NCBI GenBank assembly: GCA_046590885.1
Contig: JBKJTS010000189.1
Location: 1 to 15,857 of the forward strand
Source: Ga0077554 sp046590885
GTDB lineage: Bacteria; Pseudomonadota; Gammaproteobacteria; Ga0077554; Ga007554
Length of the DNA stretch: 15,857 bases
Direction of reading: 5' to 3'
Under the pieces are notes generated by a model. It searched no databases, was not told the origin of the DNA, and saw only the letters and a program-made list of their open reading frames with translations. Positions 1 through 6,422 of this stretch are shown one piece after another; the stretch's first letter is position 1, and every line of letters begins with the position of its first letter. A program made the position numbers and the translations under genes.

Positions 1-1074
1 CGAACGTGAAATTTCTGAAATTTCAGTGGCGCGATTTTCTTTATTGCCCGGCACCTGCATGAGCTGCAAGTAGTCGATGACAATCATGCCCAACCCATGT
101 TCCCGCGCCAGGCGGCGCGCGCGCGCGCGCAAATCTGTGGGGGTCATCGCAGGCGTATCGTCAATATACAATGGCGCTTCAGCCAGCATACCAATCGCGG
201 ATGTCACACGCGGCCAGTCGTCGTCATCGAGCCTGCCTGTGCGCAGCCGGTGCTGATCAATGCGCCCCAGCGATGACATCATGCGCATTGCCAATTGCTC
301 ACCGGGCATTTCCATGCTGAACACCGCCACCGGCAACCCGGTTTTGATGGCGGCATGCTCAGCAAGGTTCATAGCAAACGTGGTTTTGCCCATCGAGGGG
401 CGGCCTGCCACAATGATCAGATCTGACTTCTGCAAGCCCGAGGTCATTTCATCAAAATCATTAAAGCCAGTGGGAATGCCGGTAATCGGGTTGTCGAGCT
501 GAAACAGCGTTTCAATGCGATCTACGGCTTTTACCAGTAAATCCTTGATGGAGACAAAGCCCCGCTTGCCGCGCGCGCCGCGCTCGGCGATTTCAAACAC
601 CAGTTTTTCGCAGTGATCCAGCAGTTCGGCGCTGTCGCGGCCTTCGGGGTTAAACGCGTTATTGGCAATCTCGGTGCCAGTGCGGATAAGCTGCCGCAGA
701 ATCGAGCGCTCGCGCACAATCGTGGCATAGGCTTTGATATTGGCAGCGGTGGGGGTATTTTTGGCAAGACCGCCCAGGTAGGCCAGGCCCCCGGCATTGT
801 CCAGCTCGTGGATGCCGGCCAACTGTTCGGTAAGTGTAATGACATCAAAGGGAGTGCTACGCGCTGAAAGTTCGGTGATGGCACGGAAAATCAGGCGGTG
901 ATCACGGCGATAAAAATCGTCTTCAGTCACCACGTCAGCGATTTGATCCCAGGCACTGTTTTCCAGCATCAAGCCACCCAGTACTGCCTGCTCCGCCTCT
1001 ATCGAATGAGGCGGAACTTTCAGTGCTTCGGTAGAAGAATCAAAAGATCGTGTTGCGTAGGCGAGGTCTTGCAT
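1..1074 (-). CDS. dnaB: Replicative DNA helicase DnaB (partial, N-terminal 358 codons)
   Basis: This is the ring-shaped hexameric helicase that unwinds DNA at the replication fork and recruits primase. Reading the minus strand from the ATG at 1074 gives an uninterrupted frame to the window edge. Residues about 20-120 form the N-terminal DnaB domain (starting PHSIEAEQAVLGGLM), and the RecA-like motor domain begins near residue 195. The Walker A motif GRPSMGKTT is at residues 224-232, the catalytic Glu is in FSMEM (residue 255), and the Walker B Asp is in MIVIDYLQL (residue 334). There is no intein at the Walker A site. Compared with the usual length of about 460-470 residues, roughly the last quarter lies outside the window. 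It is the last gene of the rpsF operon seen here. No strong Shine-Dalgarno sequence precedes the ATG. Confidence 0.97.
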   Translation of the reverse strand, partial: MQDLAYATRSFDSSTEALKVPPHSIEAEQAVLGGLMLENSAWDQIADVVTEDDFYRRDHRLIFRAITELSARSTPFDVITLTEQLAGIHELDNAGGLAYLGGLAKNTPTAANIKAYATIVRERSILRQLIRTGTEIANNAFNPEGRDSAELLDHCEKLVFEIAERGARGKRGFVSIKDLLVKAVDRIETLFQLDNPITGIPTGFNDFDEMTSGLQKSDLIIVAGRPSMGKTTFAMNLAEHAAIKTGLPVAVFSMEMPGEQLAMRMMSSLGRIDQHRLRTGRLDDDDWPRVTSAIGMLAEAPLYIDDTPAMTPTDLRARARRLAREHGLGMIVIDYLQLMQVPGNKENRATEISEISRS

Positions 1075-1099
1075 AGTTTAGGCTTGCACCACCTGGAGA

Positions 1100-1168
1100 C
1101 AAGATCACCCTCCCCCTTAGCTGTATTTTAGCGGCACTGCCGCCGGAAATGGGGATAGGGTGATCTTG
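1100..1168. repeat. Long nested inverted repeat between rplI and dnaB
   Basis: A perfect 12-bp inverted repeat (CAAGATCACCCT at 1100-1111, complement at 1157-1168) is extended inward by a C-run/G-run pairing (1114-1117 with 1151-1154). It encloses a second hairpin, GCGGC-ACT-GCCGC (1131-1143). A third short hairpin (CCCTTC 1176-1181 / GAAGGG 1192-1197) follows toward rplI. No U-tract follows the stem on the minus-strand transcript, so a simple intrinsic terminator is unlikely. It could be a dispersed intergenic palindrome or an mRNA-processing or stability element that tunes dnaB relative to rplI. The 134-bp gap 1075-1208 holds nothing else recognisable. Confidence 0.7.
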
Positions 1169-1208
1169 GGTTTACCCCTTCGCCAATAGGAGAAGGGAAT
1201 GTTCCGGA

Positions 1209-1661
1209 TTACGCCACTTCAGGTACTATAACAATTTTCACATGCGCATTAACATCGGCGTGCAAGTGGAGCTCTATCGAAAACTCGCCCGTATGCCGCA
1301 GTGCGCCCGTGGGCAGGCGCACTTCATGCTTCTCAATTGCAACACCTGCCGCCGTCACAGCATTGGCGATATCACGAGTGCCAATCGAGCCGAACAAGCG
1401 ACCTTCATCGCCTGCACGGCTGGGGATTGTCACAACTTTGCCCTCTAATGAGGCGGCACGCGCCTGGGCAGCAGCCAATGTTGCGGCGGCAGCTTTTTCC
1501 AGCTCAACACGACGCGCTTCATATTTGGCACGGTTATCAGGAGACGCAACCGTAGCTTTGCCCCGTGGAATCAGAAAGTTTCTGCCATAGCCCGGACGCA
1601 CTGATACGACTTGACCCAAGGTGCCCAGGTTTTCTACCTTTTCCAGAAGAATCACTTGCAT
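1209..1661 (-). CDS. rplI: 50S ribosomal protein L9
   Basis: L9 binds 23S rRNA at the base of the L1 stalk and helps maintain reading frame. The 150-residue product has the standard family length and both domains. The N-terminal globular domain (MQVILLEKVENLG...GYGRNFLIPRGKA, residues 1-35) is followed by a long, Ala- and Arg-rich connecting helix (about 41-75). The C-terminal domain (about 78-150) contains GRLFGSIGTRDIA and ends in IVPEVA. The ATG at 1661 is preceded on the minus strand by a GAGGTAA Shine-Dalgarno sequence at suitable spacing. It lies downstream of the DUF2232 gene and upstream of dnaB, the common proteobacterial order. Confidence 0.98.
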   Translation of the reverse strand: MQVILLEKVENLGTLGQVVSVRPGYGRNFLIPRGKATVASPDNRAKYEARRVELEKAAAATLAAAQARAASLEGKVVTIPSRAGDEGRLFGSIGTRDIANAVTAAGVAIEKHEVRLPTGALRHTGEFSIELHLHADVNAHVKIVIVPEVA

Positions 1662-1726
1662 TTCACATTACCTCATTCAAAAAAACGGCTATTTACTATT
1701 TATATCTGACTATTATTCTTGCCCGC

Positions 1727-1747
1727 CCTTTCTCGCGTACGGGAAGG
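1727..1747. repeat. Short intergenic hairpin upstream of rplI
   Basis: CCTTTC (1727-1732) pairs with GGAAGG (1742-1747) around a 9-nt loop, with one wobble pair. It lies in the 101-bp gap between the DUF2232 stop and rplI. On the minus-strand transcript it is not followed by a run of U, so it is not a convincing terminator. The remaining gap is A/T-rich and shows no clear promoter. Confidence 0.35.
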
Positions 1748-1762
1748 AGGGGTGGAAATATA

Positions 1763-2722
1763 TCAGCCCCCCCCGGGAACATCCGGTGGAACATCGGGCT
1801 TTTTGGCATCAAAATACGCCCGAAAATTCATCCAGCTATCTGCAAAACCAATACCAGCCAAGGCCACTACGATAAACGGCGGCAAGATTGCCAACAATAC
1901 ATACACCAGCATCAATCCCCATGCCAGCCATCGCACCGTACGGCCAACGGCGTGCGCCACGGATAAACCTTGCAGCGCATAGATGATCACCAGCACCACC
2001 AGCAGATCAGTGGCTATTGCGACCAGATTGGCGCCCAATACATACTGCCCAAACAAGCTTGCAGCTAACACGGCCAAGCTTAAGTAGGCAGTACGATTAC
2101 CCAGGTGTAGCGCGCAAAACTCCTGACTAAAGCCCCCGGGGTTGTACAATAACGACTGCCACCAACGTCCCACCACCAAGCCCAGCAAAGCACTTAACAT
2201 GAGCGCGCTTGCCACAATACCTGTCATGTAGGGGGCCACACGCTGCATGATCAGCCCCATTTGCTCCATGCCTGACTTATCGAGCTGGGATTGGCGGATC
2301 ATATTGGTCAGCATGTCGCGCCACCAGGCCGCTGGGTCAGGTATCAACCCATGAATGCCTATGACTACGACACCCGCCAGCAACACTGCCACCTGCACGG
2401 CCAACGCCAAAGAAATTGTCTGGCGTAACACAAGCGCCAACATTCCTACGGGCAACCAGACAATGGCTGCGAACACGACCGCCGGGGCAGGGCTGCCAAA
2501 CAGGGGCACGGCTACTGCTGAAATCACCACCAAGGCACCGAGTACGACATACGCCGCTTCACGGAACCCTAAGCGTAATACTACCAGCGCCACCACCCCA
2601 CCACTCAACGTGGTGGTAATGGGCTGTAGCGGCGGCAGCAACAGTGAAATCACACCCAACACGGCAGCTATCAATATCGCATAGACACGACCGCGCATGA
2701 TGAGAGCAGCGAGTTTCTGCAT
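1763..2722 (-). CDS. DUF2232 family multi-pass membrane protein
   Basis: This 319-residue integral membrane protein has no known biochemical function. Hydrophobic segments are visible near residues 11-30, 38-51, 55-75, 80-100, 103-123, 164-188, 211-229, 233-253 and 264-292. Family-like features are GRWWQSLLYNPGGF (about 185-198), followed by a short polar loop, and the C-terminal GFADSWMNFR (about 292-301). Its place between rpsR and rplI matches the position of DUF2232/YybS-like genes in pseudomonads and many betaproteobacteria, which supports the assignment. The start is uncertain: the ATG at 2722 has only a weak AAGG upstream, and a second in-frame ATG lies at 2698. The 3' end carries a run of eight G (1767-1774, coding sense) and a small PDVP-PDVP repeat just before the stop. 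Confidence 0.85.
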   Translation of the reverse strand: MQKLAALIMRGRVYAILIAAVLGVISLLLPPLQPITTTLSGGVVALVVLRLGFREAAYVVLGALVVISAVAVPLFGSPAPAVVFAAIVWLPVGMLALVLRQTISLALAVQVAVLLAGVVVIGIHGLIPDPAAWWRDMLTNMIRQSQLDKSGMEQMGLIMQRVAPYMTGIVASALMLSALLGLVVGRWWQSLLYNPGGFSQEFCALHLGNRTAYLSLAVLAASLFGQYVLGANLVAIATDLLVVLVIIYALQGLSVAHAVGRTVRWLAWGLMLVYVLLAILPPFIVVALAGIGFADSWMNFRAYFDAKKPDVPPDVPGGG

Positions 2723-2776
2723 CGAATCTTGAAGACCTTGGCTTAAAACCTGTTACAGGCAGCTACACTCTTTCGA

Positions 2777-3001
2777 TCAATGAGAATCGCAGTACGGCAA
2801 CAGAGCCAGAAAACGTGCACGTTTGATGGCGGTGGTCAACTGGCGCTGATATCTTGCACGGGTACCGGTAATCCGGCTCGGGACAATCTTGCCCGTTTCC
2901 GTGATGTAGTTCTTCAGCACGGCAATATCTTTATAATCAATTTCTTTAACTTTTTCTGCGGTGAAGCGGCAAAACTTTCTACGACGGAAAAAACGTGACA
3001 T
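2777..3001 (-). CDS. rpsR: 30S ribosomal protein S18
   Basis: S18 forms a heterodimer with S6 on the platform of the 30S subunit. The 74-residue product starts MSRFFRRRKFCRFTAEK and contains IDYKDIAVLKNYITETGKIVPSRITGTRARYQ in short family-typical blocks, then ends with the basic segment AIKRARFLALLPY. The frame stays open upstream to an ATG at 3025, but the strong GGAGGT directly upstream of 3001 and the family N-terminus decide for the shorter form. It follows rpsF with a 47-bp gap that leaves no room for priB. Confidence 0.97.
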   Translation of the reverse strand: MSRFFRRRKFCRFTAEKVKEIDYKDIAVLKNYITETGKIVPSRITGTRARYQRQLTTAIKRARFLALLPYCDSH

Positions 3002-3004
3002 GTA

Positions 3005-3010
3005 ACCTCC
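3005..3010 (-). promoter_or_regulatory. Ribosome binding site of rpsR
   Basis: GGAGGT on the minus strand lies 3 bases before the ATG at 3001. It decides the start of rpsR against the in-frame ATG 24 bases upstream at 3025. Confidence 0.85.
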
Positions 3011-3048
3011 AAAAAAACCATTCACACACGGGATGAAGCCTTGTTGTT

Positions 3049-3468
3049 TCAGTCAGCAGCGGCAACCAGATCTGTCTCTTCAAGATCCGTATCCGCATCT
3101 CCATCTTCCATTTCAGGACGGAATTTGGCTTCACGCTCGTCGCGCTCATCTTTGGAGCGGATTAAAGGTGACGGCGTAGTAATCGCTTCTTTGCAGGCGA
3201 TAACCAGATTGCGCAATACGGCGTCATTAAAGCGGAACGCGCTGGTCAGCTCATCAAGGGCTTCTTGATTACATTCAATGTTCATCAGCACATAGTGTGC
3301 TTTGTGAACTTTATTGATGGGATAAGTGAGCTGCCGACGGCCCCAGTCTTCGAGACGGTGAATTGCACCGCCACGGGTTTCAATGGTCGAACGGTAACGT
3401 TCGATCATGGCAGGTACTTGCTCACTCTGGTCAGGGTGGACTAGAAACACGATTTCATAATGCTTCAT
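3049..3468 (-). CDS. rpsF: 30S ribosomal protein S6
   Basis: S6 binds with S18 to the central domain of 16S rRNA. The 139-residue product begins MKHYEIVFLVHPDQSEQ and has the conserved GGAIHRLEDWGRRQLTYPI block (residues about 34-52), then KAHYVLMNIECN and the FRFNDAVLRNLV block near residues 79-90. The core ends near residue 112 and is followed by an acidic tail rich in Asp and Glu, as in many proteobacterial S6 proteins. An AAGGAG Shine-Dalgarno sequence lies just upstream of the ATG at 3468. It is the first gene of the minus-strand operon rpsF-rpsR-DUF2232-rplI-dnaB. Confidence 0.98.
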   Translation of the reverse strand: MKHYEIVFLVHPDQSEQVPAMIERYRSTIETRGGAIHRLEDWGRRQLTYPINKVHKAHYVLMNIECNQEALDELTSAFRFNDAVLRNLVIACKEAITTPSPLIRSKDERDEREAKFRPEMEDGDADTDLEETDLVAAAD

Positions 3469-3491
3469 ACGGCTCCTTATGGTTTATCGCA

Positions 3492-3513
3492 GCTTTCCAC
3501 TTACGCGGAAAGC
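3492..3513 (-). promoter_or_regulatory. GNRA-capped hairpin in rpsF leader (candidate S6:S18 autoregulatory element)
   Basis: The minus-strand leader can form a 9-bp stem, GCUUUCCGC / GUGGAAAGC with one G-U pair, closed by a GUAA tetraloop. It ends 23 bases before the rpsF ATG. Leaders of rpsF operons in many bacteria carry a structure bound by the S6:S18 complex with a conserved CCG. A CCG is present here, but inside the stem, so identity with that known motif is not established. The hairpin is seen in the sequence; the regulatory role is inferred. Confidence 0.4.
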
Positions 3514-3530
3514 AAGGAGTAAACAGTGAC

Positions 3531-3544
3531 GGGGGAATACCCCC
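3531..3544 (-). promoter_or_regulatory. G/C hairpin at 5' end of rpsF leader
   Basis: GGGGG-UAUU-CCCCC forms a 5-bp all-G/C stem with a 4-nt loop, about 10 bases after the predicted transcription start. It may stabilise the 5' end of the operon mRNA or be part of leader control. Confidence 0.4.
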
Positions 3545-3561
3545 TTTTAGTTAGACCGCAT

Positions 3562-3591
3562 ATTATATACCATACAGGGGATGGGTTGCAA
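3562..3591 (-). promoter_or_regulatory. Sigma70-type promoter of the rpsF operon
   Basis: On the minus strand TTGCAA (3591-3586) is separated by 18 bp from a perfect TATAAT (3567-3562). This puts the transcription start near 3555 and gives a leader of roughly 85 nt before the rpsF ATG. It is the best promoter-like sequence in the window. Confidence 0.7.
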
Positions 3592-3650
3592 TTTTGCTGC
3601 AATTGAAGCTGTGGGGTATTCTATTTGGGATTACTCGTCATGCTAATAAC

Positions 3651-3680
3651 TTGATTGTTATTAACAATAATTTTTAAATA
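3651..3680 (+). promoter_or_regulatory. Candidate promoter with overlapping palindromic operator upstream of hydrolase gene
   Basis: TTGATT (3651-3656) and TAAATA (3675-3680) form a weak -35/-10 pair with an 18-bp spacer. A perfect 15-base palindrome, ATTGTTA-T-TAACAAT (3654-3668), overlaps the -35 box and spacer. Its half-sites and T-N11-A pattern would suit a LysR- or TetR-type regulator, but no regulator gene is adjacent. A second short palindrome, ACACGTGT, lies at 3680-3687. Its position between divergent genes supports a control region; the boxes themselves are inferred. Confidence 0.4.
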
Positions 3681-3730
3681 CACGTGTGTTCAGAAAATTC
3701 AAGTTAAGATTTCAAGAGACTTCACTCGCC

Positions 3731-3737
3731 AAGGAGG
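3731..3737 (+). promoter_or_regulatory. Ribosome binding site of the dienelactone hydrolase gene
   Basis: A full AAGGAGG lies 1 base before the ATG at 3739 and 4 bases before the ATG at 3742. The spacing favours 3742 and rules against the upstream open extension to 3655. Confidence 0.8.
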
Positions 3738-3741
3738 CATG

Positions 3742-4524
3742 ATGAGAAGTTTTTGGACAATAGTGGGGCTATTTTTTGTCACCGCCTGCGCGCAAGCCAC
3801 ACTGCAGGGCGAGGAAGTGACCTATAAGGCAGGTGATACTGTCCTCAAAGGCTATCTGGTCTATGACAACCGGATTGCTGACCGGCGCCCGGCGGTGCTG
3901 GTGGTCCACGAGTGGTGGGGACATAATGAATATGCCCGCAAGCGCGCGCGTATGCTTGCCAAATTGGGTTATACCGCCTTGGCGGTGGATATGTACGGTG
4001 ATGGCAAACAGGCCGATCACCCAGAACATGCGGGCAAGTTCGCCGGTGAGGTGATGAAGAATATGGAGGCCGCCACCGCGCGCTTTCAGGCGGGAATGCG
4101 CTTATTACAAGAACATAAAACCGTGGATCCCCAAAAAATTGCGGCCATCGGCTACTGCTTCGGGGGGACGATTGTGCTGGAAATGGCGCGACTCGGGACA
4201 GATTTGGATGGCGTAGTGAGTTTTCACGGCAGTCTAGGCACTGCCAACCCGGCCAACCCTGGCCAGATCAAGGCCGAGGTATTGGCGCTTAACGGTGCGG
4301 CAGACCCTTTCGTAACAGCCGAAAACATCGCCCAGTTCAAAAAAGAAATGGAGGAGGCAGGGGTAGAATATAAATTCATCTCATATGCAGGTGCAAAGCA
4401 CGGCTTTACTAACCCCGATGCTGATACGTTTGGCAAAAAATTCAACATGCCCCTGGAATACAATGCCGCGGCTGATCAGCAGTCCTGGGTAGAAATGCAG
4501 CTATTTTTCAAGAAAATATTCTAA
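3742..4524 (+). CDS. Dienelactone hydrolase family protein, probably exported
   Basis: This 260-residue alpha/beta hydrolase belongs to the dienelactone hydrolase (carboxymethylenebutenolidase-like) family; its real substrate is unknown. The triad expected in the family is visible: Cys139 in IGYCFGG, Asp188 in NGAADPF and His220 in GAKHGF. The VVHEWWG segment (about 54-60) has the His-Glu seen near the active site of this family. The N-terminus (residues 1-19) is a hydrophobic signal ending VTAC-AQA, so it could be a lipoprotein with Cys16 acylated or be cut by signal peptidase I after AQA. Two adjacent ATGs (3739 and 3742) follow a strong ribosome binding site, and 3742 has the better spacing. 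It stands alone, divergent from rpsF and followed by a 188-bp gap before the MSHA cluster, so it is probably monocistronic and functionally unrelated to either neighbour. Confidence 0.92.
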   Translation: MRSFWTIVGLFFVTACAQATLQGEEVTYKAGDTVLKGYLVYDNRIADRRPAVLVVHEWWGHNEYARKRARMLAKLGYTALAVDMYGDGKQADHPEHAGKFAGEVMKNMEAATARFQAGMRLLQEHKTVDPQKIAAIGYCFGGTIVLEMARLGTDLDGVVSFHGSLGTANPANPGQIKAEVLALNGAADPFVTAENIAQFKKEMEEAGVEYKFISYAGAKHGFTNPDADTFGKKFNMPLEYNAAADQQSWVEMQLFFKKIF

Positions 4525-4534
4525 AACATCCCGC

Positions 4535-4560
4535 TCCCCCTTCTCGCCGCAGAGGGGGGA
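4535..4560 (+). terminator. Possible terminator hairpin after the hydrolase gene
   Basis: A 10-bp stem (4535-4544 with 4551-4560, one wobble pair) closes a CGCCGC loop 10 bases after the hydrolase stop codon. The stem is strong, but no T-run follows, so efficient intrinsic termination is doubtful. The rest of the gap to mshE (4561-4701) shows no clear sigma70 or sigma54 promoter. Confidence 0.45.
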
Positions 4561-4701
4561 CGATCCTAACCATTTTCCGCTGAAAACTCCCCGCAGGAAG
4601 GCGTTACTGATTTCACGCTGCTTAAGTTTTAATTCCTGTTTGTCGTTATCCCCTGTGTCCACACCCCCCATCTCACAATCTTTATGTCTGATCCTGCCAC
4701 A

Positions 4702-4707
4702 CAGGAG
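4702..4707 (+). promoter_or_regulatory. Ribosome binding site of mshE
   Basis: CAGGAG lies 5 bases before the ATG at 4713. It overlaps the in-frame GTG at 4707, which makes that GTG an unlikely start. Confidence 0.7.
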
Positions 4708-4712
4708 TGTTT

Positions 4713-6416
4713 ATGCCACGCCCAAAAACGGTCCGCTTAGGTGAAATTCTGGTACAGCAAGGATTGCTGTCCGAGGAACAGGTGTCGCTGGCGATTGCAG
4801 AACAAAAACGCTCTGGGCGTAAACTGGGGCGCATCTTTGTCGAAAATGGTTTTGTCTCGGAATCTGATATTTCCGGGGCGCTAGCCAAGCAGTTAGATAT
4901 CCCCTATATCAACCTCAAACAATACAACGTTAATCCCGAGCTGGTTCGCCTGCTGCCGGAAACTCAGGCGCGGCGCTTTCGCGCCATGGTGCTGGAAGAT
5001 CGTGGCACAACGCTTTTAATCGGCATGGCCAACCCCACCGACTTGGCCGCCTACGACGAGATTGCGCGGCTGATGAAAAAGCCAGTCGATCTTGCGGTGG
5101 TGAATGAAGGTGAACTGCTGCAGACCATTGATCGCATGTATCGCCGCACGGATGAAATCACCGACTTCGCGCGGGAGCTGGAACAAGATCTAGGCGATAC
5201 GGTGATGGATTTTGGTGGCTTGGGGGTGGCGCCTGGCCAGGAAGAAGCGCCAGTTGTCAAATTGCTGCAATCGGTGTTTGAGGATGCCACCCAGGTGCGC
5301 GCTTCGGATATCCATATTGAGCCACAGGAAAGCAAGCTGCAAATTCGTTTCCGCATTGATGGCATGATGCACCTGCAAACCGAAGCCGACATGAAAATTG
5401 CCCCGGCACTGGCGTTGCGCCTGAAGCTGATGTCATCGCTGGATATCTCTGAAAAACGGCTACCGCAGGATGGTCGTTTCGTTATCAAGGTAAAGCAGCA
5501 GCAAATTGACGTGCGTATGTCCACCATGCCTACACAATACGGCGAATCCATCGTGATGCGGTTGCTAAACCAGAGTGGTGGCGCCCTCAAGCTGGATTCA
5601 ATTGGCATGCCCAAGAGGATGCTAGAACGATTCCGTGCCATTATCCGGCGCCCGAATGGCCTGGTATTGGTGACAGGCCCCACCGGTAGCGGCAAGACCA
5701 CTACGTTGTACGGCGCGCTATCGGAGCTTAATACCACTGACAAAAAGTTGATCACCGTGGAAGATCCCGTGGAATACCGTCTGCCAGGAATTAACCAGGT
5801 GCAGGTCAACGATAAAATTGAACTTACGTTTGCCAGGGTGCTGCGCTCCGCATTGCGTCAGGATCCGGATGTGGTTCTGGTGGGCGAAATGCGCGACCAG
5901 GAAACTGCGCAGATCGGTATGCGGGCGGCCATGACCGGCCACTTGGTACTCTCAACCTTACATACCAATGATGCAGCGAGCACACCAATTCGCCTGCTGG
6001 ATATGGGTGTGCCGCGCTATATGGTATCCACGTCGATTCAGGCGGTGCTGGCGCAACGACTGATACGCAGGATATGCGAAAGCTGCCATGAAGACCATCC
6101 CTTGAAACCTAATGAACATCAATGGCTGAAAGCGGAACTAAAAGACGCCGTCGATACAGCCAAATTCTTCCATGGGCGCGGCTGTACCCATTGCAATGGC
6201 ACGGGTTACCACGGGCGCACGGGCATATATGAAATGCTTGAAATAACCGAAGCTGTAGCGGATGCCGCGAACCATCCTGATCCCGCGCATTTCCTCAAAG
6301 CCGCCCACACCCAAATGGCCGGCGAGACCTTGCGCAGGCATGCGGTTGCCCTGGCGATAGCGGGGAAAACTACTGTAAGCGAAGCGATGCGTATCAGTAA
6401 CCAGTTTGAAGATTAA
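4713..6416 (+). CDS. mshE: MSHA pilus extension ATPase MshE (GspE/PilB family)
   Basis: This is the cytoplasmic hexameric ATPase that powers polymerisation of the MSHA pilus. The 567-residue product has an N-terminal MshEN domain with two 24-residue motifs, RLGEILVQQG... (8-31) and KLGRIFVENG... (37-60), separated by five residues. This layout is known to bind c-di-GMP. The ATPase domain has Walker A GPTGSGKTT (322-330), the Asp-box region around ITVEDPVEYR, Walker B DPDVVLVGE (384-392, Glu392) and the His box STLHTNDA. A zinc-binding tetracysteine site has CESC (455/458) and CTHC (491/494). A CAGGAG ribosome binding site fixes the ATG at 4713. It is the first gene of the plus-strand cluster and lies 6 bp before mshG. 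PilB or GspE are the alternatives, but the context is clearly MSHA. Confidence 0.94.
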   Translation: MPRPKTVRLGEILVQQGLLSEEQVSLAIAEQKRSGRKLGRIFVENGFVSESDISGALAKQLDIPYINLKQYNVNPELVRLLPETQARRFRAMVLEDRGTTLLIGMANPTDLAAYDEIARLMKKPVDLAVVNEGELLQTIDRMYRRTDEITDFARELEQDLGDTVMDFGGLGVAPGQEEAPVVKLLQSVFEDATQVRASDIHIEPQESKLQIRFRIDGMMHLQTEADMKIAPALALRLKLMSSLDISEKRLPQDGRFVIKVKQQQIDVRMSTMPTQYGESIVMRLLNQSGGALKLDSIGMPKRMLERFRAIIRRPNGLVLVTGPTGSGKTTTLYGALSELNTTDKKLITVEDPVEYRLPGINQVQVNDKIELTFARVLRSALRQDPDVVLVGEMRDQETAQIGMRAAMTGHLVLSTLHTNDAASTPIRLLDMGVPRYMVSTSIQAVLAQRLIRRICESCHEDHPLKPNEHQWLKAELKDAVDTAKFFHGRGCTHCNGTGYHGRTGIYEMLEITEAVADAANHPDPAHFLKAAHTQMAGETLRRHAVALAIAGKTTVSEAMRISNQFED

Positions 6417-6422
6417 TAAAGC

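Noticed and set aside
531..884. Minus-strand open frame of 117 codons overlapping dnaB
   Set aside because: It is out of frame with the conserved DnaB reading frame, which is continuous through the same region.
1565..1982. Plus-strand open frames across the rplI 5' end and the end of the DUF2232 gene
   Set aside because: They are antisense to two well-supported genes, have no ribosome binding site and look like random translation.
3002..3025. Eight extra N-terminal codons on rpsR
   Set aside because: The extension overlaps the GGAGGT ribosome binding site, and the S18 family begins at MSRFFRRRK.
3531..3550. Plus-strand intrinsic terminator (G5/C5 hairpin followed by TTTT)
   Set aside because: No plus-strand gene reads into it; it sits in the minus-strand rpsF leader, where the T-run is upstream of the stem.
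3655..3741. Upstream in-frame extension of the hydrolase gene
   Set aside because: It would read through the promoter region; the AAGGAGG at 3731 and the signal peptide start point to 3742.
4535..4560. A fully convincing intrinsic terminator
   Set aside because: The stem is strong but no T-run follows, so it is kept only as a possible terminator.
5051..5809. A 252-codon open frame on the minus strand inside mshE
   Set aside because: It is antisense to the conserved ATPase domain, its translation is low-complexity and rich in Ser and Arg, and it shows no known motif.
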